NCBI RefSeq assembly: GCF_023507705.1
Contig: NZ_JALBGD010000011.1
Coordinates: 1 to 64,000, forward strand
Direction: 5' to 3'
DNA length: 64,000 bases
Origin: Stappia sp. WLB 29
GTDB lineage: Bacteria > Pseudomonadota > Alphaproteobacteria > Rhizobiales > Stappiaceae
The notes beneath the pieces were generated by a model. That model searched no databases and was not told the origin of the DNA. It saw only the letters and a list, made by a program, of their open reading frames with translations. A program made the position numbers and the translations under genes. Positions 27,012 to 35,603 of this stretch are shown here, one piece after another (the first letter of the stretch is position 1; the number at the start of each line of letters is the position of its first letter).

Positions 27012-29351
27012 ATGCGTATCGAGGTCATCGGCGGCGGCCCGGCGGGGCTCTATTTCGCGATCCTCATGAAGAAGGCGCGCCCGTCGGCCCGCATCACCGT
27101 GCACGAGCGCAACCGGGCGGACGACACGTTCGGCTTCGGCGTGGTGTTTTCCGACCAGACGCTGGAAACCTTCGAGAAATACGACCGCGAGAGCTATCGC
27201 GCGATCACCGAGAACTTCGCCTACTGGGACGACATCGCAATCCACTACAAGGACGCGAGCTTCCGGATCGGCGGCAACGGCTTCTGCGGCTGCTCCCGCC
27301 GCACGCTTCTGTTGCTCCTGCAGGAGCGCGCCCGCGAGCTGGGCGTCGAGATGCACTTCCAGGCGGACGTGCCGGGTATCGAACAGTTCCCCGACGCCGA
27401 CCTGATCGTCGCCGCCGACGGTATCAATTCGGCCGTGCGCGAGGCGCATCGGGACCATTTCCGCCCCTCTGTCGACCTGCGCCCCAACAAGTTCACGTGG
27501 ATGGGCTCCACCAAGCCGCTCGACGCCTTCACCTTCTACTTCAAGGAAACCGAGCACGGCATCTTCATCGCCCACACCTACCAGTACGAGCCGGGCCGCT
27601 CGACCTGGGTCCTGGAGACCGATCCGGAAACCTTCGAGAAGGCCGGGATCGGCGCGATGTCGGAGCAGGAATCCGCAGATTGCCTGGAAGGCGTGTTCGC
27701 CGAGGAACTCGATGGCCACAAGCTGCTGATCAACCGCTCGATGTGGCGCAACTTCCCGATGATCCGCAACGCCCGCACGACGATGGGCAATGTGGTGCTG
27801 CTGGGCGATGCCAAGTCGACGGCGCACTTCTCCATCGGCTCCGGCACCAAGCTGGCCATGGAGGACGCCATCGCGCTCTACGAGAGCGTCATGCGCAAGC
27901 CGAGCATTGCTGACGCCCTTGCCGACTTCGAGGAAACGCGCCGCGAAGAGGTAGAGAAGACCCAGCACGCGGCCGACGTGTCGCTGGTGTGGTTCGAGCA
28001 CGTGAAGCGCTACTGGCACATGGATCCGGTCACCTTCGCCTTCGGTGTGATGACTCGATCCAAGGCGATCACCTACGACAACCTGGAGCTGCGCGCGCCC
28101 GACTTCGTGGCGGCCGCAACCCGCGCCTTTGCTGAGAAGGTCAAGGCGTCCGGGCTCGACGTCGACACGCAGAACCCGACGGTTCCCGCATTCCAGCCGC
28201 TGCGCCTGCGCGAGATGCAGGTCTCGAACCGCTTCGTCGTCTCGCCGATGTGCATGTATTCCGCGGTCGACGGCATGCCGCAGGACTTCCACCTCGTCCA
28301 CTACGGCTCGCGCGCTATGGGCGGCGCCGGCCTCGTCTTCACCGAGATGACCTGCGTTTCGCCGACCGCGCGCATTACGCCTGGCTGCGCCGGCCTGTGG
28401 ACCGACGAGCAGCAGAGCGCATGGACGCGGATCGTCGACTTCGTCCACGGTCAGTCGGATGCGAAAATCTGCCTGCAGCTCGGCCATGCCGGGCGCAAGG
28501 GGGCCTCGAAGCTGATGTGGGAGGGCATGGACCGCCCGCTGCCCGAAGGCGAAGCCTGGCCGATTCTGTCGGCGTCTGCCCTGCCCTACTATCCGGACAG
28601 CCAGACGCCCAAGGCGATGAACCGCGCGGACATGGATGCGGTGAAGGCGGATTTCGTCGCCGCCGTCGAGCGGGCAATCGCCTGCGGCTTCGACATGATC
28701 GAGCTGCACTGCGCGCACGGCTACCTGCTGGCAAGCTTCCTCTCGCCGGTCACCAACCAGCGTGACGACGAGTATGGCGGCTCCATCGAGAACCGCCTAC
28801 GCTATCCGCTGGAGGTGTTCGAAGCGATGCGGGCGGCCTGGCCGCAGCACAAGCCGATGTCGGTGCGCGTCTCGGCGACGGATTGGATCGAGGGCGGCAT
28901 CACCGGCGACGACAGCGTCGTGATCGCCCGCGCCTTCGCTCAGGCCGGAGCCGATCTCATCGACGTCTCCACCGGACAGACCAGCCCGGCGAGCTCACCG
29001 GTCTACGGCCGCATGTTCCAGACGTCCTTCGCCGACCAGATCCGCAACGAGGCCGAGATCGCCACCATGGCGGTCGGCGCCATCACCTCGGCGGACCAGG
29101 CCAACACGATCCTGGCGGCTGGGCGTGCGGACCTGATCGCGCTCGGACGGCCGCATCTGGCGGACCCGTCCTTCACCCTGCGCGCGGCGGGCGACTATGG
29201 CGTCGGCGACATCTTCGCGCCGAAGCAGTACCAGCCGGGCAAGTTCCAGCTGCTGCGCAATGCCGAGCGTGCTCGCGAGGAATTGAAGGAACTGAAGCTC
29301 AAGGCGAAGCCGAAGACGCACAACCCGGCCTACCGCGAAGCCGCGGAATAG
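27012..29351 (+). CDS. abmA: Fused 2-aminobenzoyl-CoA monooxygenase/reductase (salicylyl-CoA 5-hydroxylase/oxidoreductase type)
   Basis: Bifunctional flavoenzyme of 779 aa. Residues about 1-385 are a FAD monooxygenase of the p-hydroxybenzoate hydroxylase type ([15 protein letters not shown] at 6-20; the [19 protein letters not shown]/ribityl block at about 259). Residues about 395-765 are an old-yellow-enzyme-type FMN reductase ([20 protein letters not shown]; the [20 protein letters not shown] block). In Azoarcus evansii this fusion hydroxylates and then reduces the ring of 2-aminobenzoyl-CoA. The ATG at 27012 follows AGGGAAGGA. The gene is divergent from the ligase operon and shares its operator. 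Salicylyl-CoA is an alternative substrate. Confidence 0.88.
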   Translation: MRIEVIGGGPAGLYFAILMKKARPSARITVHERNRADDTFGFGVVFSDQTLETFEKYDRESYRAITENFAYWDDIAIHYKDASFRIGGNGFCGCSRRTLLLLLQERARELGVEMHFQADVPGIEQFPDADLIVAADGINSAVREAHRDHFRPSVDLRPNKFTWMGSTKPLDAFTFYFKETEHGIFIAHTYQYEPGRSTWVLETDPETFEKAGIGAMSEQESADCLEGVFAEELDGHKLLINRSMWRNFPMIRNARTTMGNVVLLGDAKSTAHFSIGSGTKLAMEDAIALYESVMRKPSIADALADFEETRREEVEKTQHAADVSLVWFEHVKRYWHMDPVTFAFGVMTRSKAITYDNLELRAPDFVAAATRAFAEKVKASGLDVDTQNPTVPAFQPLRLREMQVSNRFVVSPMCMYSAVDGMPQDFHLVHYGSRAMGGAGLVFTEMTCVSPTARITPGCAGLWTDEQQSAWTRIVDFVHGQSDAKICLQLGHAGRKGASKLMWEGMDRPLPEGEAWPILSASALPYYPDSQTPKAMNRADMDAVKADFVAAVERAIACGFDMIELHCAHGYLLASFLSPVTNQRDDEYGGSIENRLRYPLEVFEAMRAAWPQHKPMSVRVSATDWIEGGITGDDSVVIARAFAQAGADLIDVSTGQTSPASSPVYGRMFQTSFADQIRNEAEIATMAVGAITSADQANTILAAGRADLIALGRPHLADPSFTLRAAGDYGVGDIFAPKQYQPGKFQLLRNAERAREELKELKLKAKPKTHNPAYREAAE

Positions 29352-29377
29352 GAAGGGAAAACCGCCAAGCCGATATC

Positions 29378-29412
29378 AGGGCGCGACCTGCGGCAGCAGG
29401 CCGCGCCCTTTG
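29378..29412 (+). terminator. Hairpin terminator after the monooxygenase/reductase gene
   Basis: AGGGCGCG (29378-29385) pairs with CGCGCCCT (29402-29409), with inner CCTGC/GCAGG, followed by TTTG. A stable stem with a short T-run. Nothing else is visible between 29352 and 29485. Confidence 0.55.
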
Positions 29413-29485
29413 CAATCGCACTTGTGCGACTCGGCGCCCGGGAGTAAGCAGTCGCGCAAGTCTTCTCCTTTCCGGACATCACACC

Positions 29486-30877
29486 GTGGATCAAAGTATC
29501 CGTCGGACCAGCGCCGATGCGGCCGCAAACGCGGCCGGGTCGAGCCGGCTGGTCGTGCTGGACGCCCTGCGCGGCCTTGCGGCCCTCGGCATCCTGTGGC
29601 GCAACATCTTCGTCTTCGGCATGCCGGCGGTCGCCTTCTCCCTGCCCGAGGAATGGGGCGAGGCCGTCGTCTCGAACGTCGCTTCCTGGCTGTTCGTCGT
29701 CATCTTCGTCGACGGAACCATGCGCGGGCTGTTCTCGCTGATCTTCGGTGCGACGGCGATCCTGTTGATGGAGCGGCACGCCCGCGATCCGGGAGGACTG
29801 CTGGCTGCCGATCTTTATTTCCGCCGACTGATGTGGCTGATCGCCTTCGGCATCATCCATGGATACCTGCTGCTGTGGCCGCATGACGTGCTCTACGTCT
29901 ACGGACTTCTGGGCATGTTTCTCTTCGTCTTCCGCAATCTGTCGGGCCGCAAGCTGCTGGCCATCGCCCTAGTGGTCTTCGCCATTTCCTCCCTGAAGGA
30001 TGGGACGGGCCTGTCGCTCGACCAGATCTCGAGCGATGCGTTCGAGGCGGCCCAGAGCGAGCAGGTGCTGCCGGACGAGGGTACCGACGCGCAGCCGGAT
30101 GGCGCCGGCCAGCCCCCGTTGGCCCCGCCCCAGGACAACGCGCAGCAGGAAGCGGAACAGCAGGAGAGCGAGGACGAGGCGGCTATGTTCGAGGAGCTGG
30201 AGCGCATGGCTCTGGCGGAGATGGACGAACGCCTTGCCGGCTATACCGAAGTGGTTCGCAACCTTGCTCCCGAGACATTCCAGGAGCAGACGACGCTGTT
30301 CTTCACCGACCACATCCTCGATGTCGGCGCGATGATGTTCTTCGGCATGGCGCTCTATCGACTGGGAGCCTTCTCGGGCGGGTGGAGCACCGGGCAATAC
30401 GCGGCGTTGGCTCTCGCCGGCCTTTCGGGCGGCATCTTCCTCGGTTTCTTGGTCCATGGCACCAACGCGATCCCCGGGTTCGAGAGCTGGTCGCTCGGAT
30501 CGTGGGATGCCTATTTTTACAATCTTCGGCGACTGCTGATCGGCCTGGGCCTGATCGGCCTGGCCAATCTGCTGGCGCGCAGCGGCGCGGGACGGGTCCT
30601 GCTCGCACCCTTCGTGGCGGTCGGCAAGATCCCCCTCACGGTCTATATCGGCCAGACCGTGATCTGCGGCATCGTGTTCTACGGCTTCGGTTTCGGCCTG
30701 TTCGGATCGATGGAGCACCATCAGCTTCTGATGATCGCGCTCGGCATCAACGTCGCGCAGATCCTCTTCGCCCTCGCCTGGCAGCGCACAGGGCATCAGG
30801 GTCCGCTCGAATGGCTGCTGCGCTGGCTGGTCCAGCAAGGGCCGCAGGCATCCACGGGCGCTAACCGGAAGGCCTGA
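29486..30877 (+). CDS. DUF418 (YeiB-like) membrane protein
   Basis: A 463-aa polytopic inner-membrane protein. It starts VDQSIRRTSADAAANAAGSS and then LVVLDALRGLAALGILWRNI, the typical opening of DUF418 proteins, and ends with the DUF418 C-terminal domain (VAVGKIPLTVYIGQTVICGI). About ten hydrophobic segments are visible. An acidic, Gln/Glu-rich stretch of some 60 residues (about 188-245) interrupts the membrane part and is unusual for the family. The GTG at 29486 is the first start after the preceding terminator; its ribosome binding site is weak. Function is unknown; the family is sometimes linked to acyltransferase-like folds. Confidence 0.8.
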   Translation: MDQSIRRTSADAAANAAGSSRLVVLDALRGLAALGILWRNIFVFGMPAVAFSLPEEWGEAVVSNVASWLFVVIFVDGTMRGLFSLIFGATAILLMERHARDPGGLLAADLYFRRLMWLIAFGIIHGYLLLWPHDVLYVYGLLGMFLFVFRNLSGRKLLAIALVVFAISSLKDGTGLSLDQISSDAFEAAQSEQVLPDEGTDAQPDGAGQPPLAPPQDNAQQEAEQQESEDEAAMFEELERMALAEMDERLAGYTEVVRNLAPETFQEQTTLFFTDHILDVGAMMFFGMALYRLGAFSGGWSTGQYAALALAGLSGGIFLGFLVHGTNAIPGFESWSLGSWDAYFYNLRRLLIGLGLIGLANLLARSGAGRVLLAPFVAVGKIPLTVYIGQTVICGIVFYGFGFGLFGSMEHHQLLMIALGINVAQILFALAWQRTGHQGPLEWLLRWLVQQGPQASTGANRKA

Positions 30878-30891
30878 GGCAGGCCGGACAG

Positions 30892-31404
30892 TCAGTCGCA
30901 ATCCCGACGCGACGAAACGCCAACACCGCCCTGCTGTCCGCCTCCCACGACGATGCCTGTGGACCGGCAGCGCTCCCGGCGGGTCAGCGGACGCGGTTCT
31001 CCGGCCATGCAGGCGGCATAGGCCTTGTCGAAGGCTGCCTGCCACGCCTCTACGTCCACCCGGCCAAGCCCCTGTAGCGCGACAATGCCGCCGGCGGTCC
31101 GCGCGCCGCGCGCGGCGCCTCCAGGGCTCCAGCCCGTGCCGAAACGGTCGCGTCCTGCGAGACCGCCGACGATGGCGCCGTCGATGCCGGCCGCGGCAAC
31201 ATCGTCCGCATCCGGCCCTCTCGGCGTGTCCTGATCGGCAAAGTCGGATGCCATGTCGATACAGGCTTGCGAGCGAGTCGGATCGACCGGTTCCGGACCG
31301 GAATCAGCGCGGCCCGCCGGCGGCATCGACAACAGGCAGGCAAAAGCGCCGGCAAGCACCACGGCACGCGTGCCTGTCTTCCCTCTCCCGTACCATGCCG
31401 CCAT
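30892..31404 (-). CDS. Hypothetical exported Cys/Gly-rich protein
   Basis: A 170-aa protein I do not recognise. The N terminus (MAAWYGRGKTGTRAVVLAGA, then a hydrophobic run to MPPAGRADS) is a likely signal peptide. The mature part has a Gly-rich, glycine-zipper-like middle (GAIVGGLAGRDRFGTGWSPG) and four Cys residues (ACIDMAS, AACMAG, RCRSTG and RRDCD), which could form disulfides in the periplasm. I chose the ATG at 31404 because GGAG lies 8-11 bases upstream; a longer frame upstream runs into the importer operator. It is convergent with the DUF418 gene, 14 bases apart. Confidence 0.5.
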   Translation of the reverse strand: MAAWYGRGKTGTRAVVLAGAFACLLSMPPAGRADSGPEPVDPTRSQACIDMASDFADQDTPRGPDADDVAAAGIDGAIVGGLAGRDRFGTGWSPGGAARGARTAGGIVALQGLGRVDVEAWQAAFDKAYAACMAGEPRPLTRRERCRSTGIVVGGGQQGGVGVSSRRDCD

Positions 31405-31518
31405 CTTCACCGCTCCTTGGGCTGCCTGCCCCCACAAATTGCCTGCCGGAAACATCTTGGAGCCTATTCGGTTTCCGCTTTCCGCATGCTTAACTTGCGC
31501 GTCCGTGCATGATGGGGC

Positions 31519-31554
31519 TTCACAGAGGAAATATTTTAGGCTTAAAATATTTCC
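31519..31554 (+). promoter_or_regulatory. Promoter and palindromic operator of the aromatic-acid importer
   Basis: TTCACA (31519-31524) and TAAAAT (31543-31548), 18 bases apart, form a promoter for the importer. A long palindrome covers it: GGAAATATTTTA (31527-31538) and TAAAATATTTCC (31543-31554) around GGCT. Its 18-bp core (31532-31549) differs at one base from the palindrome at 26861-26878 and has the same register relative to the -10 box. The rest of the 31405-31667 gap holds only the leader, with GGGGAG before the ATG. Confidence 0.8.
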
Positions 31555-31667
31555 TGGCCGCCGGGAGAGCGGAAGCGGCGGAACAGCCGCGATAACGACC
31601 ATATGCCATCCAGATGCACGCAGGGGCCGCAGGGCCTCGATGCGGGCGGTCCTGAGGGGAGACTACA

Positions 31668-32834
31668 ATGAAGCGTATGTTCACGGCGGCAGTTGCCGCA
31701 GCGGCACTTGGCCTGACCGGCATGGCCGCTCAGGCCGAAAGCCTGAAGATCGGATTCCTCGCCACGCTGTCCGGCCCGCCGGCCGCGCTTGGCGAGCACA
31801 TGCGCGATGGCTTCCTGCTCGGCGTCAAGCAGGCCGGCGGCAAGCTCGGCGGCCTCGACACCGAGGTTCTGGTGGTTGACGACGAGCTGAAGCCGGATGC
31901 GGCTCTGACCAAGGTACGCGGCCTCATCGAGCGCGACCAGGTCGACATGCTGGCCGGTATCGTCTTCTCCAACGTGATGATGGCCGTCTACAAGCCGATC
32001 ATCGATGCCGAGAAGATCTTTGTCGGCGGCAATGCGGGCCCCTCGCCGATCGCCGGCAAGGCCTGCTCGCCCTACTTCTTCACCACGTCCTACCAGAACG
32101 ACCAGAACCACGAGGCGATGGGCAAGTATGCCGAGGATGCCGGCTACAAGCGCATGGTCATCATGGCGCCGAACTACCAGGCTGGTAAGGACTCGCTCGC
32201 CGGCTTCAAGCGCTACTTCAAGGGCGAAATCGTCGACGAGATGTACACGCAGCTCGGCCAGCTCGACTTCTCCTCGGAGCTGACCAAGATCGCCGCGGCC
32301 AAGCCGGACGCAGTGTTCGTCTTCATGCCGGGCGGCATGGGCGTGAACCTCGTCAAGCAGTATGCCCAGGCCGGCCTGTCCAGTCAGGTGCCGTTCCTGT
32401 CGGCCTTCACCGTCGACGAGACGACGCTGCCGGCGACCCAGGAAACCGCCCTCGGCCTGCTGTCCGGCGCGCAGTGGGCTCCGAACCTCGACAACGAGGC
32501 CAACAAGGCCTTCGTCGCGGCCTTCGAAGAGGAATATGGCTACGTTCCGTCCATCTACGCCTCGCAGGGCTATGACGCTGCGCGCCTGATCGACGGCGCC
32601 GTGAAGAAGGCCGGTGGCAAGGCCGACAAGGCCAAGCTCATGGCAGCCATGAAGGAAGCTCCGTTCGAGAGCGTTCGCGGCGACTTCAGCTTCAACACCA
32701 ACCACTTCCCGATCCAGGACGTGTACGTGGTGAAGGCCGTGAAGCGCGAAGACGGCAAGTACGCCACCGAGACCGTCGAGAAGGTGTTCGACGACAAGAT
32801 CGACGCCTATGTCGGCGAGTGCGGAATGAACTGA
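31668..32834 (+). CDS. Branched-chain-type ABC transporter substrate-binding protein
   Basis: Periplasmic binding protein of 388 aa. A signal peptide (MKRMFTAAVAAAALGLTGMA, cleavage probably after AQA at ~23) precedes SLKIGFLATLSGPPAALGEH, the usual opening of LivK-type proteins (Peripla_BP_6). Members of this family beside aromatic catabolic genes commonly bind benzoate-like acids; the shared operator with the anthranilate locus makes an aromatic acid the likely ligand here, although branched-chain amino acids cannot be excluded. First gene of the five-gene importer; an intercistronic hairpin follows. Confidence 0.88.
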   Translation: MKRMFTAAVAAAALGLTGMAAQAESLKIGFLATLSGPPAALGEHMRDGFLLGVKQAGGKLGGLDTEVLVVDDELKPDAALTKVRGLIERDQVDMLAGIVFSNVMMAVYKPIIDAEKIFVGGNAGPSPIAGKACSPYFFTTSYQNDQNHEAMGKYAEDAGYKRMVIMAPNYQAGKDSLAGFKRYFKGEIVDEMYTQLGQLDFSSELTKIAAAKPDAVFVFMPGGMGVNLVKQYAQAGLSSQVPFLSAFTVDETTLPATQETALGLLSGAQWAPNLDNEANKAFVAAFEEEYGYVPSIYASQGYDAARLIDGAVKKAGGKADKAKLMAAMKEAPFESVRGDFSFNTNHFPIQDVYVVKAVKREDGKYATETVEKVFDDKIDAYVGECGMN

Positions 32835-32842
32835 TGCAGTTC

Positions 32843-32877
32843 CCCGCCGGGGCATGTGCACGCCCCGGCGGGTTTTT
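32843..32877 (+). terminator. Intercistronic terminator/attenuator after the binding-protein gene
   Basis: CCCGCCGGGGC (32843-32853) pairs perfectly with GCCCCGGCGGG (32862-32872), followed by TTTTTC. This is a full intrinsic terminator inside the operon, expected to let only part of the transcription reach the permease genes. Confidence 0.8.
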
Positions 32878-32928
32878 CGCCCGCCCCCATCCCACCGCAA
32901 TGCTTGCGCAACCGACGAGGCCGGTCCG

Positions 32929-33852
32929 TTGAGCGCCACCCTTCTTGCCGTCCAGACGCTGAACGGCCTGCAACTCGGTATCCTGCTGTTCCTGATCGCT
33001 GCGGGCCTGACGTTGGTCTTCGGCGTCATGGATTTCATCAATCTGGCGCACGGCGTGCAGTACATGCTCGGAGCCTATCTCGCCGTCACCGGATACAGCC
33101 TCACCGGCACCTTCTGGGGTGCCCTGCTGTTCGGCATGCTTGGCGCACTCGTCGTCGGGCTGGTTCTCGAACTGCTGGTGTTCCGGCATCTTTACGACCG
33201 GGATCACCTTGACCAGGTGCTCGCGACCTTCGGCATCATCCTCTTCCTCAATGAGGCTGTCCGCACCATCTGGGGGTCCACCCCGCTGACCCTGCCGATG
33301 CCCGACTTGCTGAGCGGTTCCTTCGAGCTGATGGACGGCCTGCTCTATCCGGTCTACCGCATCGCCTTGATCGTTGCCGGTCTGGTCGTCGCCGCCGTGC
33401 TTTACCTCCTCGTCACCCGCACCCGCGCCGGCATGCTGGTGCGTGCCGGCGCCACCAACGCTCCGATGGTGGCCGCGCTCGGCGTCGATATCCGCCGCCT
33501 CTTCATGCTGGTCTTCGGCTTCGGCACGATGCTCGCGGGCTTTGCCGGCATCCTCGCCGCGCCGATCCTGGTCGTCGAGCCGGGCATGGGCGACAACCTC
33601 TTGATCCTCGCCTTCGTCGTGATCGTCATCGGCGGCATCGGCTCGATCCGCGGCGCCTTCATCGCAGCGCTGATCGTCGGGCTCGTCGACACGCTCGGTC
33701 GGGGCTTTGCCACCGATATCGCCAAGCTGGTGATGTCGCCGTCCGCCGCAAACGGCGTCGGCCCGGCCATCGCCTCGATGCTGATCTATCTCCTGATGGC
33801 TGCGGTGCTGTTCTTCCGGCCGACCGGCCTGTTCCCGGCGCGCGGAGGCTGA
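32929..33852 (+). CDS. Branched-chain-type ABC transporter permease (LivH type)
   Basis: Inner-membrane permease of 307 aa. It opens TTG-SATLLAVQTLNGLQLGILL and continues LTLVFGVMDFINLAHGVQYM, the highly conserved LivH motif. About eight hydrophobic helices follow, with GALGVDIRRLF-like and GGIGSIRGAFIAALIVGLVD blocks in the second half. I chose the TTG at 32929 since the ATG in the same frame (32854) lies inside the terminator loop and would translate through it; a CGAGG lies about 9 bases before the TTG. Four bases separate it from the LivM-type gene. Confidence 0.88.
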   Translation: MSATLLAVQTLNGLQLGILLFLIAAGLTLVFGVMDFINLAHGVQYMLGAYLAVTGYSLTGTFWGALLFGMLGALVVGLVLELLVFRHLYDRDHLDQVLATFGIILFLNEAVRTIWGSTPLTLPMPDLLSGSFELMDGLLYPVYRIALIVAGLVVAAVLYLLVTRTRAGMLVRAGATNAPMVAALGVDIRRLFMLVFGFGTMLAGFAGILAAPILVVEPGMGDNLLILAFVVIVIGGIGSIRGAFIAALIVGLVDTLGRGFATDIAKLVMSPSAANGVGPAIASMLIYLLMAAVLFFRPTGLFPARGG

Positions 33853-33856
33853 GCCG

Positions 33857-34858
33857 ATGACCGCAAGTCCCGTCTCCACGACCGGCCCCGCGACCAGTTC
33901 CATGGTCCCTGTCCGGCGTCGTTCCCGCGAGACGCTGATCGCCGCCGTCGCGTTCATCCTGTTCGCCCTGCTGCCGCCGATGGCCAGCGCGTTGAACGAC
34001 ACGTTCTTCGTCTTCTTCGCCATTCGTGTGATGGTGTTTGCCATCGCCGCCGTCAGCCTGTCGCTGATACTCGGCTTCGGTGCGCTGGTCAGCTTCGGCC
34101 ATGCCGCCTATCTCGGCCTTGGAGCTTACAGCGTGGGCATCCTCGCCGAGCACGGCTACTGGGACGTGACCGTCTCGCTTCCCGTTACGCTTCTCGTCTG
34201 CGGTCTGTTCGCTGCGATTACCGGCGCCATCAGCCTGAAGACGCGCGGCGTCTACTTCATCATGATCACCCTCGCCTTCGGACAGATGGCCTATTACACG
34301 GCAACCTCGCTGTCGGCCTATGGCGGCGACGACGGGCTGACCATCTGGGGCCGCACCGAGATCTTCGCCTCCTCCGTCCTCAGCGACCGGACGACGTTCT
34401 ACTACGTGGTCCTCGGCATGCTGATTCTGAGCTATGTCATTGCGCGGGTCATCGTCGCCTCCCGCTTCGGCAGGGTGCTGCAGGGCGCCAAGCAGAGCGA
34501 GATGCGGCTTCGGGCCGTCGGTATCGATCCCTATTGGTATCGGCTGGTCGCATATGTGATCGCCGGGATGATGGCCGGCGTTGCCGGCGCGCTGCTTGCC
34601 AATGCGGCCGAATTCGTGTCCCCGGCCTACATGTCTTGGCACCGATCGGGCGAACTCATCGTCATGGTGGTCCTGGGTGGCCTCGGCTCGCTCGCAGGTT
34701 CCATCGTCGGAGCCGCAAGCTTCCTCGTGCTGGAGGAAGTGCTGGCGCATTTCACCGAGCACTGGCGGCTGATCTTCGGCCCCCTTCTCGTGCTGGTCGT
34801 GCTGTTCGGCAAGGGCGGCCTGACCGCAATGCTCGGCGGAGGACGCAAGAATGGCTGA
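33857..34858 (+). CDS. Branched-chain-type ABC transporter permease (LivM type)
   Basis: Inner-membrane permease of 333 aa. After a polar N terminus the first helices are at about 30-60, followed by the LivM landmark LSLILGFGALVSFGHAAYLG and the LKTRGVYFIMITLAFGQMAY block. The C-terminal half has VLGGLGSLAGSIVGAASFLV and ends in a helix plus KGGLTAMLGG. Pairs with the LivH-type protein to form the channel. It overlaps the following ATPase gene by 8 bases, indicating coupled translation. Confidence 0.9.
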   Translation: MTASPVSTTGPATSSMVPVRRRSRETLIAAVAFILFALLPPMASALNDTFFVFFAIRVMVFAIAAVSLSLILGFGALVSFGHAAYLGLGAYSVGILAEHGYWDVTVSLPVTLLVCGLFAAITGAISLKTRGVYFIMITLAFGQMAYYTATSLSAYGGDDGLTIWGRTEIFASSVLSDRTTFYYVVLGMLILSYVIARVIVASRFGRVLQGAKQSEMRLRAVGIDPYWYRLVAYVIAGMMAGVAGALLANAAEFVSPAYMSWHRSGELIVMVVLGGLGSLAGSIVGAASFLVLEEVLAHFTEHWRLIFGPLLVLVVLFGKGGLTAMLGGGRKNG

Positions 34859-35603
34859 TCCGATCCTGCAGCTCCAGGACCTCACCAAGGCCTATGGCGC
34901 GCTCAAGGTCACCGACCACGTATCGCTCGACGTGCTGCCCGGCGAGATCCACGCGATCATCGGCCCGAACGGGGCCGGCAAGACCACGCTGATCGGCCAG
35001 ATCTCTGGTTCGCTGCGCCCGGACGGCGGCAGCATCCGCTTCGCCGGCGAGAACGTGACCCACCTCCCGATGCATGCAAGAGCGCGCATCGGCCTGGCAC
35101 GCTCCTTCCAGATCACCGAAATCCTGCCGGCCTTCACGGCCCGCGAGAACGTCGCGCTAGCGCTGCAGGCGAAACAGGGCCACTCGTTCCGCTTTCTGCG
35201 CAATGTCTCGCGCGACCGCGATCTCAACGACCGCGCCCTCGCCTGCCTCGCAGAACTCGGCCTTTCGCATCGCGCCGACTTGCCGGCCGGCATCCTGTCG
35301 CATGGCGAAAAACGCGCGCTGGAGCTCGCCATCGCCATGGCTTGCGAGCCGAAGCTGCTGCTTCTGGACGAACCGATGGCCGGCACGGGGCGTGAGGAGA
35401 CCGACCGTCTGGTCGAGGTCCTCAGCCAATTGAAAGGCCGCTATGCGATGCTCCTTGTTGAGCACGACATGAGCGCAGTCTTCGCGCTTGCCGACCGCAT
35501 CTCGGTCCTCGTTTACGGACAGATCATCGAGACCGGCACGCCGGACCAGATCCGCGCCAGCACCAAGGTGCGGGAAGCCTATCTCGGCGAGGAGGCCGCC
35601 TGA
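34851..35603 (+). CDS. Branched-chain-type ABC transporter ATP-binding protein (LivG type)
   Basis: ATPase subunit of 250 aa with Walker A GPNGAGKTTLIGQISG (about 39-54), the LivG-type loop RSFQITEILPAFTARENVAL, signature LSHGEKRALELAIAMA and Walker B LLLLDEPMAGTGREETDRLV. The C terminus (GQIIETGTPDQIRASTKVREAYLGEE) is the BCA_ABC_TP_C extension that distinguishes LivG from LivF. It overlaps the LivM-type gene by 8 bases and the LivF-type gene by one base (TGATG). Confidence 0.92.
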   Translation: MADPILQLQDLTKAYGALKVTDHVSLDVLPGEIHAIIGPNGAGKTTLIGQISGSLRPDGGSIRFAGENVTHLPMHARARIGLARSFQITEILPAFTARENVALALQAKQGHSFRFLRNVSRDRDLNDRALACLAELGLSHRADLPAGILSHGEKRALELAIAMACEPKLLLLDEPMAGTGREETDRLVEVLSQLKGRYAMLLVEHDMSAVFALADRISVLVYGQIIETGTPDQIRASTKVREAYLGEEAA

